Source: Torreya grandis
Lineage: Eukaryota; Streptophyta; Pinopsida; Cupressales; Taxaceae
Direction: 5' to 3'
DNA length: 64,000 nt
Assembly (NCBI GenBank): GCA_037957365.1
Contig: JARHVA010003638.1
Location: forward strand, 1,747,001 to 1,811,000
Shown: positions 13,690-26,529 of the stretch, one piece after another
Layout: each line of letters opens with the position of its first letter
Numbering within the stretch: position 1 is the stretch's first letter
Notes under the pieces: model-generated
The model's database searches: none
What the model was told of the DNA's origin: nothing
The model's input: only the letters and a program-made list of their open reading frames with translations
Program-made: the position numbers and the translations under genes

Positions 13690-13739
13690 CCCTCCCTTTA
13701 TGACTAAACTAGAAACAAGACCAAGTTTATCTCTAGATT

Positions 13740-14140
13740 TTATGAACTTATTTGTACCAAGTGGTTTGGTCATTATATCAGTGGGTTGCTCTATAGTGGG
13801 GTAGTAGAAGAGACTGATGCCTTCATTCATAACCAACTTTCAGATGTAATGATGGTGAACCTCAATGTGTTAGGTCCTAACATGGAATACTGGATTCTTC
13901 ACCATATTTATAACACTCTAGTTGTCACAAAAAATTAGAGTAGGCTTTGATGACTCAAACTGAAGATCCTCTAATATTTTCTTTATCCACATAGTTTCAC
14001 AACCTATACTAACCACAATTTTATAGTATGATTCTACTAAAGATAATGCCATTGTAGTTTGTAGTTTGCTCTTCCATGAGAAAACTCTTCGACCAAGAGT
14101 GAATACATACCCTACTATAGATTTTCTTGAATCCACTGAA
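13740..14140 (-). pseudogene. Copia RNase H, broken
   Basis: The minus strand gives DSRKSIVGYVFTLGRRVFSW, then ETMWIKKILEDLQFE and LIFCDN, which are conserved copia RNase H blocks. The C-terminal part (13740-13910) has stops: the canonical line after IFCDN is readable only with one stop. Usual size is about 130-140 residues. Confidence 0.8.
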
Positions 14141-14265
14141 CCTACCCAATCAGAGTCAGAATACCCTGAAAGTTCAAAATCTATAGACTTCTTATACAGT
14201 ATGCCAAATTCAAGAGTACCTTTGACATATATTAATACCCATTTTGTAGATAACCAATGTACTTC

Positions 14266-15220
14266 CTATGGTTTAGACATGAAACAAGATAGGAAACTCA
14301 CTACAAAACAAATATCTGGTCTGGTAGTAGTGAGGTAAATGAGACTACCCACTAGTTGTCGATACACTATATCATTGACCAGTGGTGAAGTAGTGTCAGT
14401 TGAAATTTTAGCTCCAACTTTCATCAGTGTGAGATTTGGATTAAAATCCATCATTCTAAACCTTTTAATCAATGATTTGGCATACTTATTCTATGACATG
14501 AATATATCACAATTACCTTGTCAAAACTCTACACCTAAACAATATTTTAGTAGTCCTAAGTCTGTCATGTCAAAAGTACAATAAATATTAGATTTTATCT
14601 ATTGAATAAGACTAGAACTACTCTCAGTGATGGATATATCATCAACATATATAATTATAATCATGACATCATCACCAAACACCTTTACATAAAGAGTTGG
14701 TTCAAAATTACACCTTTGAAAACCAAACTCCCTAAGGTATGAATCTATCTTCATATACCAAGTTTGATGAGCCTGGTTAAGCCCATACAAGGACTTAATC
14801 AACTTGTAGAATATATGTTCCTTACCAATTACTTTAAATCCCCATGGTTCTAACATGTGAAGCTCCTCCTAAAGATCACCATGCAATAAGGCACTCTTGA
14901 CATCCATTTGGTGCACCTACCATCCAAACTGAGCAGCAATAACAACAATCAAATGAAAAGTTGCCATCTTAGTAGTAGGAGCAAAAGTCTCCTCATAGTT
15001 AATCCCTTCCTCTTGTGCATAACCTTTTTCCACAAGTATAGCCTTATATTTATCAAAGGAACCATCTACATTACACTTTACTTTATAAATCCATTTACAA
15101 CCAATGGATTTATTTCTTGGTGAAATCTCTGCTAGATCCCAAGTCTTGTTTTTCATCAAGGAATCATATTCCTCTTGCATGGTTATTTCCCAATTAGGCT
15201 TCATGTTGGCTTTCAAAAAA
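14266..15220 (-). pseudogene. Copia reverse transcriptase, broken
   Basis: Three open pieces on the minus strand cover the RT_2 domain: SIGCKWIYKVKCNVDGSFDK (start), LIKSLYGLNQAHQTWYMKID (middle), and IIYVDDISITES with the YVDD active site intact. The tail at 14266-14472 carries VGSLIYLTTTRPDICF. The breaks between pieces (near 14590 and 14870) are stops or frameshifts. Confidence 0.85.
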
Positions 15221-15599
15221 GAATTAGGCTCAAAATCCTATGAAACTATAGTTTTTAAATCAAAATTAACATGCTCACCTATGTTACCATGCTGATTTCC
15301 TAATCTCAATTTTCTATCTTCCATACCTTGAAGATCTGCTTCTTTTAATGCTTCCATTGTGGCAATGTATCACTTTGGTTTCTTTGGTTGTTTCTAACAT
15401 GAAGGTGGAAAATCATAATGTACTATTGTAACCTCATAATGACTTACAGTAATTCCTTCCTTAAAATGTGATTCCACTAATGAAATAGAATCCTGCTTAA
15501 CTTCTACATCACAACTTATAATAGAATCGTTAGAAGGAAATAATGACTCAATATTTGAAATTTTGCCAGTTGTTTTGAAGCATGGCATCATTCATTTAC

Positions 15600-16430
15600 T
15601 ATGACATATTTATTTATCACAACTTTTTAAGTATAAATATCAAGTAATCTATAGGCCTTTGACTGCTCATTGTATCCAACAAACATATATGTTTTACTTT
15701 TGGCATCCAAGTTACTTCTCTTTTGAATAGGAATAACTACAAAAGCCACATAACCAAAAATTCAAAAATCACTTACATCTAGATTTCTACTTGACCAAGC
15801 CTCCTCTAGAGTCATATTATCCAATGCTTTTGTAGAATTTCTATTAAGTATATACACCACCGTATTCACTAATTTTTCCCAATACTTATATGGGACATTT
15901 CTACTTTGGACCATACAACGAACCATATCCATCACTATCATATTCCTCCTTTCCACAACTCTATTTTGTTGCAGAGTGTAAGGTGTAGAATATTGTCTAT
16001 GTATGCCTTCAATAGCACAAAACTCCTTGAATTGATTTAAGGTGAACTCACCCCCATTATCTATTCTAAGAGATTTCACTGGTCATCCCACCTGTTTCTC
16101 AACCATAGATTTCCAAGATATAAAGTTCGAAAAGCAATCAGATTTCTTCACTAAAAAGTATACCCACTTTTTCCTAGAGAAATCATCAACCAAATTTAAA
16201 AAATATTGAGCTCCAACTGAGGTAGTGTCTACATTAGACCATGCAAATCTACATGAACAAGTTCTAAGACTTCCTTAACCCTCCAAGATTTACCAACATC
16301 AAATGAGAGTCTAGCTTGTTTTCCCAAATGACATCTAGTACATACATGATGACTATCTTGAATAAAATAAATCCCCTTAACCATCTTAGTCTTACTCAAT
16401 GTACTCAAATATTGGAAATTCAAATATCCA
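15600..16430 (-). pseudogene. Copia integrase, broken
   Basis: The minus strand at 15762-16079 carries SLRIDNGGEFTLNQFKEFC (core with Asp), then the P-Y...N-V-ERRN line containing the catalytic Glu region, and IVMDMVRCMVQ. Upstream, HVCTRCHLGKQARLSF at 16229-16423 is the end of the zinc-binding GAG_pre-integrase region. One or more frame breaks lie between them. Confidence 0.85.
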
Positions 16431-16732
16431 TACCTTTCATGTTAGAGTAAACTTGTGCTATCAATCATTGTAAGTGTACTTTCCTTTGCCCTCTATGGAT
16501 CTACAAGCTTATAAAATCCTTTTTCACCAATCCCAATAGCAATAATCTTGTTATCTTTGGTAGTGACTAAACATTGTTGTCCTTGAAACTTTACAACAAA
16601 ATCAGAGTTTCTAGTGATTTCACTCATGGAAAGCAAATTTTTATTCATTTTTGGCACATACCTAACATTATTAAATGTATACCAAAAAGTATGATCAAAT
16701 CTGATTTGAACATTACCATATCCTTTCACAAA

Positions 16733-17745
16733 TTAAGTTATACCATCTCCCAAAGATACAGATTCACCACTACTATTATTTTCAACAAAATCTACATACC
16801 AGTCCTTATGGCATGTATAATGGCAATATGCCCCTGAATCAAAGTACCAAGCTCGAGCCATCACATAATTACCACTAAAATCCATGAATGCAAAATCAAG
16901 AGATGATTCCTCACCTTCACCTTCAACTACATTCACATGATGAGCTTTCTTTCTAGGGTTAGCCATATCCTATTATCTTTCCCTATAATCTTTCTTAAGG
17001 TGACCAAGTTGCTTACAGTAAAACATTTCCAATCAGATCTCTTATTATAACCACTTACTTGTGATGTATCTTTAGGAGAACTAGTAGTTTTACCAAATTG
17101 CTTACCTTTCCCTTGATGAAGAATGCACTATATGTAGAAGTAGATGTAAACAACATTGTTTGCTCCTATTGTCTCTCCTTCTACAATAGCAATACGAACA
17201 ACTTTTCAAATTCCAAAGTCTATGTCTCAATAATCATATGCAAGGACTCCACAAATGACATAAATGAAGGTGGAAGATTTTGCATAATTAGAGCAATCAA
17301 ATCTTGCTCATCAACAAGCTTCTGCATAGCCTTCAACTGATCACTGATATCCTTGATCTATAACAAAAACTTGAAAATAGAGCCACTTTTTTGCATCTTA
17401 GTAGAAAAAAACAAATTTTTCAAATATAATACCCTATTAGCTTCAGACACCTGGTATTTAGAAGTAAGACTAGTCCACGAAACTGATGTAATGGTCACAA
17501 TTCTAATATCTAAGATTAGATTATCTACTATTAATAGTTTTAACAACATAAGAGCCTCACGATGACATTTATCATAGTCATCATAATCAGTGGCAAGCCT
17601 TTGCTCTTTATCGAGCACTATTTGATCAATATTTTTATATTCATATATTGTCAAAACTTTGACTCCATAAACTAAAATTTTTGTCTGTCAATTTTTGTGA
17701 ATCTAGCAACAAGAGGTGTTGTAAACTAGCCATTTGACCTAGTTT
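16733..17745 (-). pseudogene. Copia gag and protease, broken
   Basis: On the minus strand gag begins near 17742 (MASLQHLLLLDSQKL), shifts frame, and continues at 17654-17358 with ALMLLKLLIVDNLIL and VLYLKNLFFSTKMQKSGS. A CCHC-knuckle remnant (CKQLGHLKKDY) with both leading Cys altered or missing lies near 17000-17050. The protease follows at 16966-16733 with ARAWYFDSGAYCHYT; the DSG catalytic triplet is intact. Confidence 0.8.
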
Positions 17746-17754
17746 TTATTAAAA

Positions 17755-18590
17755 AAATAAATATATCAAAAAAACTATAATGACTTTACACAAAATTCCT
17801 CCTACCCATGGACTCAAATCATAAACTAGTCAACACCTCCAGTTTTTAGCAAAAAACACCACACTGTTTGGAAAATTTTAAATTTTTTGTCTTTAAAAAC
17901 ATGAAAAAATAGATAAAAATAATTTTATCTCGAGATATACAACTCCAACTTAAAAAATTCTTTTTCCACCAACACCCAAATTAAAAACCCAAAAAATGGT
18001 GAAATTTTCACCTTCCAAAACTTTTTTGAGATAATTAGTCACCAGTAGGTCCCCAATAACCCTTATAAGCTAAAGTTTTGAATTATTTAAATTAAAAAAT
18101 TAAAATTATTTAAAATAATAAAACTTTAGATTAAAATTTTCATAAAAATAATCAGCCAATTATAAAATTGGCCTACCTACAAAAATTTAGATGTAGATTC
18201 CAGGAGAAATACTCAACCAAATTGAATTCCATTAGTTCCTATCTTCTCCTCTCGAAAAATAATTTTTTTTAGTCCCCTCACTCACCAAAAATAGTTTTCT
18301 AATGAAAATTTTGTCACTTTTCAAACCAAATGGAAATGGCCACCCAAAAAACATAAGAAACATAAAAAAGGACCTATGAGCCTCTTTTGTTGCTTCCTAC
18401 TACTTTTCCTTTGCTGAGACAGGTCTCTTGATGTTTCTCTCCTAATTACTAGCTTTCCCACTGGTCAAAAGAAAAAAAAATCTCTTCACATCTCTCCATT
18501 GGGTGTTTCATGTTCTTCCCTGACAAGACCACCCCTCTCTTGCTCCACAAACTCCCTCCCAAGCTTCCTACACCATAAGCTCTAAGACCA
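17755..18590. other. Copia 5' leader, non-coding
   Basis: This stretch between gag and the 5' LTR has no open frame of note. It holds A- and T-rich runs and, at its right edge (about 18573-18590), the minus-strand primer-site-like sequence TGGTCTTAGAGCTTATGG. Confidence 0.6.
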
Positions 18591-18847
18591 TATTAGATTT
18601 AGCAAAGAGATTGAGAAATGTAATTAACCAGTGTACTAAAAAATACATGAGAGGCCTATTAAATAGGCAAAAGAGCCACCCAATAAAATAGGGGGTGGGA
18701 GAAACCACAAGCATCGAGTAGCATAAAATAGCTAAGCCTATATAAACAAACTAACCTATTAACCCAAGTGGTTAAAAAAAATAACCAAGGTGCATAGATA
18801 ATATACCTTAGTTAATAACCTAAGGTATTTACAATAATATGCTAAAA
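18591..18847 (-). repeat. 5' LTR of copia element
   Basis: Pairs with 13467-13689. The canonical TG at its minus-strand start has decayed to TT. Confidence 0.8.
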
Positions 18848-20252
18848 ATGGATTCTTGGATGTTAATACGTATGAATTTGAATTTTGTTTGTGCCTGAAT
18901 TGGTGTGTAGTATGGCTTGAATTAGAAGCAATTATGTTATTGGAAGTTATGGTTTGTTTTTTACATCACGGGTTTTGAATTGGCTTTGGAGTTTGGCATA
19001 TAAGGATACATTTGGATATTTAATCATTGTCTTGTGATAAAATGTACTCGTTCTTGATGGTGTAAATTCAATTTTTAAGATTTGTGAAAACTAATAGTAA
19101 TGGATATAAAATATTACTACAATGAGTAATTGATTGATTATGAAATGATCATTGATTGTGTTGGTGGAGAAAGCATTCCAATAGAATCGTAAAATGTTAA
19201 AGAATTGAGAAACACAATCATCCAATTGGATAGTGTTTGTTGAATTTTGAATTTATGAATAAAGTTTTAAGTGAAACATCTATATTTTAGTTATTGTGAT
19301 CTTATGATTCTCAAAGAGGCAATATCTCTTTTTTATATGAATTGATTTTGGTTTAGAATTTTTAAACATTTGCTCGAGAAAGGAAAATATAAATAGATGA
19401 ATAGTTTATTATAACTATATACATGTAAATAGTAAATTATTTGTGAAGTATGTTTAGAACTGTAATAGAATTATATTATGATTTAGAATTATCTCGATAT
19501 GGGAACTGTTTGGATTTCACTCATATTTATTTGGTAATTAATTTGTTCTATTGTATCATGATGGCCACGTCCTTTTATTAAGACACTTGAGTTAGGTCAA
19601 GATAATTGATAATCTTTCTTATATGTTTTAGACATTAAACATGAATGTTGATTATAAATTTATCCTTTGTTATAATTACATCGTATGTCACCATTTAGAG
19701 ACATTAAGACTTTTTATATCCTTTTAATACAATTTTCAAAATTATGAATATTGTGTCAATCAATGCAAAATGTTATATTTGTGTTATTTGATATAAAAAA
19801 TGGAAATTAGTTCAACAATGAATTGAAATTATTGGAATCCATGATCTTTGAACCTAAAATGTATCTACTCATAACATATTGTGTTTCATGGAGAGTCTTT
19901 CTTTATGTATTAATATTCTATGTTAAATTCTAATACATTAATTAGAACTTGTTTAGTGGGCACTCATTTAAGTGGATGGTTTCCGAGGTATAACTATTGT
20001 GGTACCCTAATGAAATTTATCTTAATGAGTTACATTACAAAGTATATGGATTTAGTACTTGATTCTAAGATGTCTTAATAAAAATGTGTATGGTGTTATG
20101 ACCCTACTTTTGAGTGCAATTAATTTGATTGGATAGTATTTTTCGGAGGATATTGCTAATATAATTTGATTATGAACTTGTGGATTATCATGCCAATGGC
20201 ATCTTGTTTAACTATGTCATTAATATGTATGATGAATGTAAGTGAACAAAGG

Positions 20253-20985
20253 TAAACTCATGTTTAGCAGATTACATCATTTAAATTATATGGCTATGTT
20301 ACATTGTCATATTGAGATCATTAGAATAAAGTTAAGTTTAATTACTTTATTGGAATGAATACAGGTTGATTGTCTTGTATTTGAATAAAGTAAGATGCTT
20401 AAGTATATTCTTACTATTTTATCTTCCATTAATTTATTTAATCATGCTATAAAAAAGGAAGAATCCTTGAATTTTGAGAACATTCTCTTAAATCTAGAGT
20501 TGGTTTTACATTACTCTCCATAAAATAAGAAATTTTTATGAATAAGTCTTGTTTAGTCATTTTTATGAGGAAGATGACTTGCGCACACATATATTTAGTT
20601 CAGGATTTATAAGTATACTAAACTCATGTTTAGTGGATTATGTCATTTAAATTATATGGCTATATTACATTGTCATATTGAGAACACCATTATAATAAAG
20701 TTAAGCTTAATTTCTTTTATTGAATCAATACAGGTTGATTATCTTTTATTTGAATAAAGTAAGATGCTTAAGTATATTATTACTATTTTATCTTCCATGG
20801 ATTTATTTAATCATGCTATTAATAAGGAAAAATCTTTGAATTTAGAGAACACTCCCTTAAGTTTGGAGTTGATTGTACATTACTCTTACACAAAATAAGA
20901 ACTTTTTATGAATGAGTCTTGTTTAGTCAGTTTTATGAGGAAGACGACTTGCACACACATATATTAAGATCAAAATTTATAAGAA
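20253..20985. repeat. Two-unit tandem duplication, about 366 bp each
   Basis: The unit starting TAAACTCATGTTTAG at 20253 recurs at 20619 and stays alignable, with scattered differences, to about 20985. The second copy of the whole block has only the start of one unit (about 55548-55706) before a later insertion. Non-coding. Confidence 0.8.
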
Positions 20986-20989
20986 TATG

Positions 20990-21240
20990 CCAATAAACTT
21001 ATAAATCTTAAACTTAATATATATCAAGGGATCAAATGCTTTCTTATGAGATCTACTCAAGAAGACCTATTCTTAAAAGATTTGTGTTTTGCAAATCCCT
21101 ATATAAACAACTTAATATTGGTTTAAAAAAATGGGTTTGTGTCACAAAATTCTACACAAGATATGTATATTTTTTTTGTCTATATTTACTATATTATTAT
21201 TTATTAATTAATTAGGTATTATTAAGAGTATTTTTTTATT
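20990..21240. other. AT-rich DNA, nothing recognised
   Basis: No open frame, repeat boundary or RNA signal was identified. Confidence 0.5.
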
Positions 21241-21419
21241 ATGGGTAAAGCACAATTTTTTAAACTAGGGAGCTGACTCTATACAAGAAATAATAGACAA
21301 GGCCTCAAAATTTCCATATAATCATAACAGTCTGCTACCAAAATGATAAATTACAGAGCAAAAGAAAGATAGTAAAAAGACAACACAAAAATGATAGAAA
21401 AACAACTAAGATTATTGAC

Positions 21420-22760
21420 CATCCATGGCCTCTTTCTATTTGTTGGTCATTCTCCCTAGCTCCATATCAAGCTTCTGGTAAACTTGGGACTACTCAAATT
21501 CCTTATTACATTCACTACAACTAGTTTTCTCACCTCTTTACTTCACATCATACAAAATAGACTTGAGATAATCTATGGTGGCTAAGTTGTGCTTCATGGA
21601 TGCTTGACTAATATCAACAACATATTTAATATTAATGTTCAATGCTTTATTTTCTTGAGACAAGTTCTTTACCTACTCCTTCATGACTGAGTGTTCCCTC
21701 ATAAACTACTTTAGGATAGATTTTTGTAGATCTAATTCATCTTCAACTTTCACTATCCTACTTTCATGTTTCAAATTCTCTACAACCTTATCAAACTCAA
21801 CATTATGGTTTATTTTTGGAAGCAAAGTAGTCCATTGGTTGGGAGCTATCACCTAACCCAACCTTAGCTTTATGGTTCCCTAATTTATCATCTTCCAAAA
21901 TGGTTGAGGTTGTGACTATATATAGAATTTGAAGGCCCCCCACTATTATCTCCTCCATATCATCTAGGTTATCTGTTTGACAGTCCTCAAGATGACTGTT
22001 ATCCACTAGCTTCCCTCCTTCATCAGGTCCCTGTCTCTTACCTCTAAGTGTGTTTCTCAACTTGCACTCGATGCCTCCTGAAATAAAGTCCCTATTGCCC
22101 TCGTTTGGAAAGCAACCAAGTTTCTAATTCATCCCCTTGAAATATTTGTAGATCATGAAAATGATCGCCAAGTGAAGGGGTTGTTTCTTCTTTCCCTTTC
22201 TAACATCCATGATGGATCTCTCTTTATACTAAAACACATAAAAAGGTAAACCCATAGGGATGTGGTGGTAGAAATAGTCCAAGAACACAAAATGAGACCA
22301 TATCACTATGTTCTACCACCCTCCAGAGTTATATACAACATAACTTGCTTATCTCATCAAATGGATGAGGAAACTCATCCCTAGCAAAACCATTATGTAG
22401 GGGAGTAAGCTCTTCCCATCCTTTGAGAATCTAGTTTTTTCATCTCTAAAATCTCTACAATTTTTAAAAACATTAGTAGGTTCAATTTGAAGGCATGTTA
22501 TCTGAGCAATGAGATCTTTTGTGATCTCTATATACACTTTGTTGAACACCTTCATATGATTGTTCCAATCCTTAATAAATTTATCTGAAAGATGTGTATC
22601 ATGTCTCTCTACCCTCTACATAAAATCAGTCATCCCTCCTACCTGCAACACTTTCCAAACCTACCTATCTTTCTTAATGTAATCCATAAGAATGGGCTTA
22701 GTCCTAACTAGCTCCCCAATCCCCACCCATCCCAAGAGACTTGAGGCACAAGATAGAAAT
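21420..22760 (-). pseudogene. Decayed coding remnant of unknown family, coiled-coil end
   Basis: On the minus strand a single reading direction can be followed with several stops: first KVFNKVYIEITKDLIAQIT and KSLLPYIMVLLG (22349-22555), then an Asp/Glu-rich piece (21803-22060, GGLQILYIV within), then a Leu/Lys/Glu-rich segment (21430-21780) likely to form a coiled coil, ending with two Cys close together (SCSEC). No RT, protease or transposase motif was seen. It may be a gag-like or accessory frame of a retroelement; I do not recognise it. Confidence 0.35.
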
Positions 22761-23235
22761 GAAAAAACCAAGAATACCTCCTTCGTTAATGACAATCTTA
22801 CAAAGCCTATTCACACAAATACTAGCATGCCTGAAAATTAATTATGATGCATAGGGCAATTAAGTTATTGTCCTTCTCTATGCCATGATTGATCTTCACA
22901 TTGAATTGCCACATAATGACAACAAAGTAATCATTTTCGAACATCACCAATAACATACTCAAAAAGAGGCTAAAGAGGACGTTAAACATGATTAACAACT
23001 TTGGGTATTGATCTAGGTAAACCTTCTAAACTAAACTAGATTTTAAATATTGACGAAGTTATTCCAATATTAAGAAACCAATCAACTATAGAGTTTCCTT
23101 TTCTATAGACATGTTAGACAATGACTTCATGCAGGGACTAGATAATCAAAAGACCTTCCTCAAGAATGTAACTAACTCTCCAACGAAAAAGATTTCTTTT
23201 AGATAGAAAATTAATTATGTCAAGTGAGTCACATT
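22760..23235. other. Nothing recognised
   Basis: Scattered stops in all frames. The last 5 bases (ACATT, 23231-23235) are the left target duplication of the adjacent solo LTR. Confidence 0.4.
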
Positions 23236-23569
23236 TGAAGGTAAAAAACAGAGCATATAAAAACAGAAAATAAAAACAGAGAGACAAAACAGGTTGCTAC
23301 GGCAATCACAAAACAAGAATTTTATTTATTTTCTTGATCTTGCTGATCTTCTTGATCTGCTTACAAAGCTGTGCCCATGGATCCTTTAAATAGATTTGAA
23401 AGCTAACAATAATTAGAAAAGCAAACCAAAGACTAATTATAGTCTTTGCATGCAAACTAACTCTCTCACTGCTTGAACTAACTGTTTGTTAACAGCTGTG
23501 CATGCATGAAAAGGAGGTGGAACTGGTAGTTTTGGAGAAATTAACTCCAGTTGACTTCAGTTTCTAACA
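23236..23569 (-). mobile_element. Solo LTR, 334 bp, with perfect target duplication
   Basis: Plus-strand ends are TGAAGG and CTAACA (minus strand TGTTAG ... CCTTCA). Flanking 5-bp repeats ACATT lie at 23231-23235 and 23570-23574. On the minus strand a TATA-like CTATTTAAAGGATCC lies mid-LTR and a T-rich tail follows, as in copia-type LTRs. No internal domain is present, so it arose by LTR-LTR recombination. Confidence 0.8.
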
Positions 23570-23574
23570 ACATT

Positions 23575-24480
23575 CAATCTCTAGTCACATCTAAACGTCT
23601 ATTCATTTATTGAAATTATACTTTCTCAATCGATACCCGTAAGAATTGGGTAGTTTACGAGGTGTAGGTTCTATATGATTTGGGAGCTCAAGATATTACA
23701 AGAAAAGATTTGAGGTAGTTGTAAGACTTTCACCCGGAACACAAAAGCAAAGATAAAAAAGAGGCCACATTCTACGAGATGAGAGGGAAAATCAACGATT
23801 CGCGTGACTGTAATTTAGCTGCTAGTGGAGTTGATGTTGAAATCCAACTGCACTGCTCAATAGGAAACAAATGCACAAAGCCGTACGATTAAATAGCATT
23901 CCTACACTTGCCCACAGGTTAGTTGAGGGTTGCCCAAACTCATTCAAAAAGCAAGCGATCCCCATTTTCATTAAAATATATGGAAGCTGGATGCTCCACA
24001 CCTTTCCATTTTATACGCTCAAGTCCACTTCACCGAATAGCATTAAAGAAAGCACTTCTGGTATTCCCCTCCTTAATGTTCTGGTATTCACTTCTGGTAA
24101 GCTCATATTCTTTTTCATTATGACTGTATCCTACTGCTGTTGCTCTCTCTTCAATTCTCCACTCAGATCAAACAAGTTATTTCGATGGCGTTTGTGAAAC
24201 AATTGTTTATGTTGTGTTCATACGTAACATGCGTAATTATTTGGTGAATTGATTAAAGTAAACAAAACTCTTATCACACAGTCACAACTATAAAGATATA
24301 AAAAAAGGCAATCTGATCAACCTTTTCTATGTGCAGACCTTTTTGGAAGGCAATCTGGTCTACGGTCTTTTGGAAAACATTCTTAAGAAAAAAAAGGCTG
24401 CCAAAAGTTACAAGGCCTTAAAACCTGCCTAATCTTCGCCGATGTGAGTTGGGAATTTGAGCGTTTTAATATAATCTGAT
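23575..24480. other. Unassigned, less AT-rich DNA without repeat signature
   Basis: This stretch is less AT-rich than its surroundings and keeps CpG sites (for example TACGAGATGAG, GATTCGCGTG, TTCGCCGATG). A plus-strand open frame of 108 codons (23871-24197) has no recognised motif. A sequence at about 24336 resembles a splice acceptor followed by an open stretch, but I could not tie it to any family. It might be a remnant of a host gene or promoter. There is no sign that it holds the missing CER1 5' exons. Confidence 0.3.
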
Positions 24481-25098
24481 GGCTGTAATAGTTTTTCTTT
24501 TTTGGAAAATGCATTGGCATATTTATTAATCAAAAAATCATAGAGGTAAATTATAAGACGGTTTCCAATAAAAAGTTTGAAAAAAATCAGGTTGAAACCT
24601 CTTAAAACATATAACTAGTAGTTCTCAAAATATATAATAAATAATATGAAATATCATGCACATGTAGTGGTAATAGATGGAGGAGGTCACACAACATTTT
24701 TGGGAGTTAAAGCATCACAACAAAAGGTCTCTCCCAACGACGGATCTAACACCACCCAACCATCATGAGTATTATCTTATATTGCAAATATACAAGCACT
24801 CCCCATCCAAGTGACGGAGGAACAAACAACCCAACATCAACACCATCACGTGCAGGGAAAGTCCAATGAGATGGCACAACTACAATTTTGCCATGCAATT
24901 GAGGACTCCAACCTCTCCACTAAGGAGGAGTGGTAAAGAAATGACTATGTGAGTGGCTCTACCATTGTCTAGGTGTCGATGAAGGAGAGTCCTATAGTAG
25001 GATATCTAGAGGGACATTGTTTATACTGGAAGGAGCACCACCCCAATGGTTGAGCAATAACATCATTAAAAAATGATAAAATATTAGCTCAAGATTAT
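24481..25098 (-). other. Possible LINE 3'-end remnant
   Basis: The minus strand reads as a decayed frame with Trp/Pro/Ser-rich text (LDSPSSTP, GWSPQLHGKI) ending in a TTGATTAATAAATATGCC-type tail near 24530, a pattern I associate with plant LINE 3' ends. No RT motif is present, so this call is weak. Confidence 0.2.
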
Positions 25099-26342
25099 TG
25101 TAGTAACCTAAATTTGGTCACAAATACTTGATCATGTCAGTTTTATATTTTTTTATCTTTAATTAATTTGTGTACTTATTTATTATTTATTTTTCTATTT
25201 CATCTTATCCTAAACACAAGAAAGAACATATTTTCATCTTAAGACAATCATATGTCACATATAGAAGTGTTCTGATCGTTAAAATTACCATTATGCATCT
25301 ATATGCCTTAACCTAAATCCAAAACCCAACACTTTTCCCCAGGGACAATAAAACTCAATATGGTCAATTATGCTAAATATACTTGTCGGGCTATTCAACA
25401 TTTATGTCCTCCTGCCAATAGTAATATTTTAAATTAAACCCTCTCTTAGGTCATCCTCTATGTTTTTAGGCTTCCTAGTATGTGGTCATCTATTTTGAAT
25501 TGATATAAAGGCACACTCAAGTCATTTATTGCTTCACTTGGAAATTTCAATATAAAGACTTATTTACACAAGTGCACATTAAGCAAAAGTTTCATGTTCT
25601 TAATTCAGGTTCTAAGCATTTCAAGCATTCCTCAACCAAATCATAACTTTGTTTTATGTAGCCATAATTCAAGCATGATCAAGTATTCAAGCTGATTCTA
25701 GATGCATTCATATAGTAAAAGGAGTACAATTACACAAAACATTATAGATGGGAGAATCACATTGAGCTTCATTTCTCTCCTTAGAGTATTGGATATATAA
25801 GTAGTGTCCAGTCATCATGGGGATAACTAGGGTCAATTCAATCCAACTACACTCCTCTTTCTCTTATTTTTAGGTCTTTCAATCATTGCATGCCCTATTA
25901 GGGTTTACAACTTGGAGAAGTTATTTACATGTATTCCACACACTTCTAAGGACAAAACCAGTGTATACAAACCTAATACTAGCTCTCACAATTGATCATG
26001 CCCTAGTTTTTAGTTTTCTACAAAATGATAGAATCAGTAAACAAGGTCAATATTGGTAAATGTCATCGTTCTTACTTAGTGTTCATGTCCTTACATAGTC
26101 TCAGATCTAGCATCTAAGTGGTTTCTAAGTTTGTCCATGTTTTCTTATTTTTGCATTATGTAGTCAACATAGTCAATCAGACGGATAAAAATAATTAAGT
26201 TTATCTTTCATTCGCATAGTTAGGATTGTTTTTAATCATTTCATTTCATCTATTTCAGCCATTTACTTTAAATATGTTATTTAAAAGTGTATTTACAACA
26301 CCCTACTTTAATATATTATATATATCAAAATTAAGGTTAATT
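25099..26342 (+). repeat. 5' LTR (right end uncertain)
   Basis: Aligns with 31948-33027, which lacks about 150 bp present here near 25250-25420. The alignment stops at 26342 only because the other copy is interrupted there. The true end may lie up to about 26525, since a TATA-like GGTATATAAAAATTC occurs at 26462. No canonical primer site was found. Confidence 0.65.
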
Positions 26343-26529
26343 ATCACAATTAATTCAATTCAAATAAAACATTTTGTGAACCTCTTTATTTTTTTTAGCA
26401 TTGAAAACCTTAGGTATCTCTTAAGGTACCAGCTTTCTAGGGTTTCAATATTTTTGTCCTAAGGTATATAAAAATTCTCCCTTTGTTCTTAGCAATATAA
26501 TTCTTTCTATTGTTTGCAATATCTTTGTC

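Larger units (their letters stand above)
13467..18847 (-). mobile_element. Nearly complete Ty1/copia element
   Basis: Flanked by a 5-bp duplication ATGGA (13462-13466 and 18848-18852). The undisturbed target is visible in the second copy near 54097. LTRs are 13467-13689 (lacking about 34 bp) and 18591-18847. On the minus strand a primer-site-like TGGTCTTAGAGC abuts the right LTR and the purine tract AAAGGGAGGG abuts the left LTR. Domain order gag, protease, integrase, RT, RNase H defines Ty1/copia. All frames carry stops or shifts. Confidence 0.85.
12674..20990. repeat. Non-coding flank present in two diverged copies
   Basis: Outside the copia insertion (13467-18847), this AT-rich sequence matches 53306-55706 in order, starting TAACTCCACATRATG and running to about 20400, where the second copy is cut by a later insertion. 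No long open frame, no RNA gene and no LTR boundary was found in it. Together with 8740-12673 it forms a duplicated block containing the gypsy LTR and its outside flank, so the block was copied after the gypsy LTR had inserted. Confidence 0.7.
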
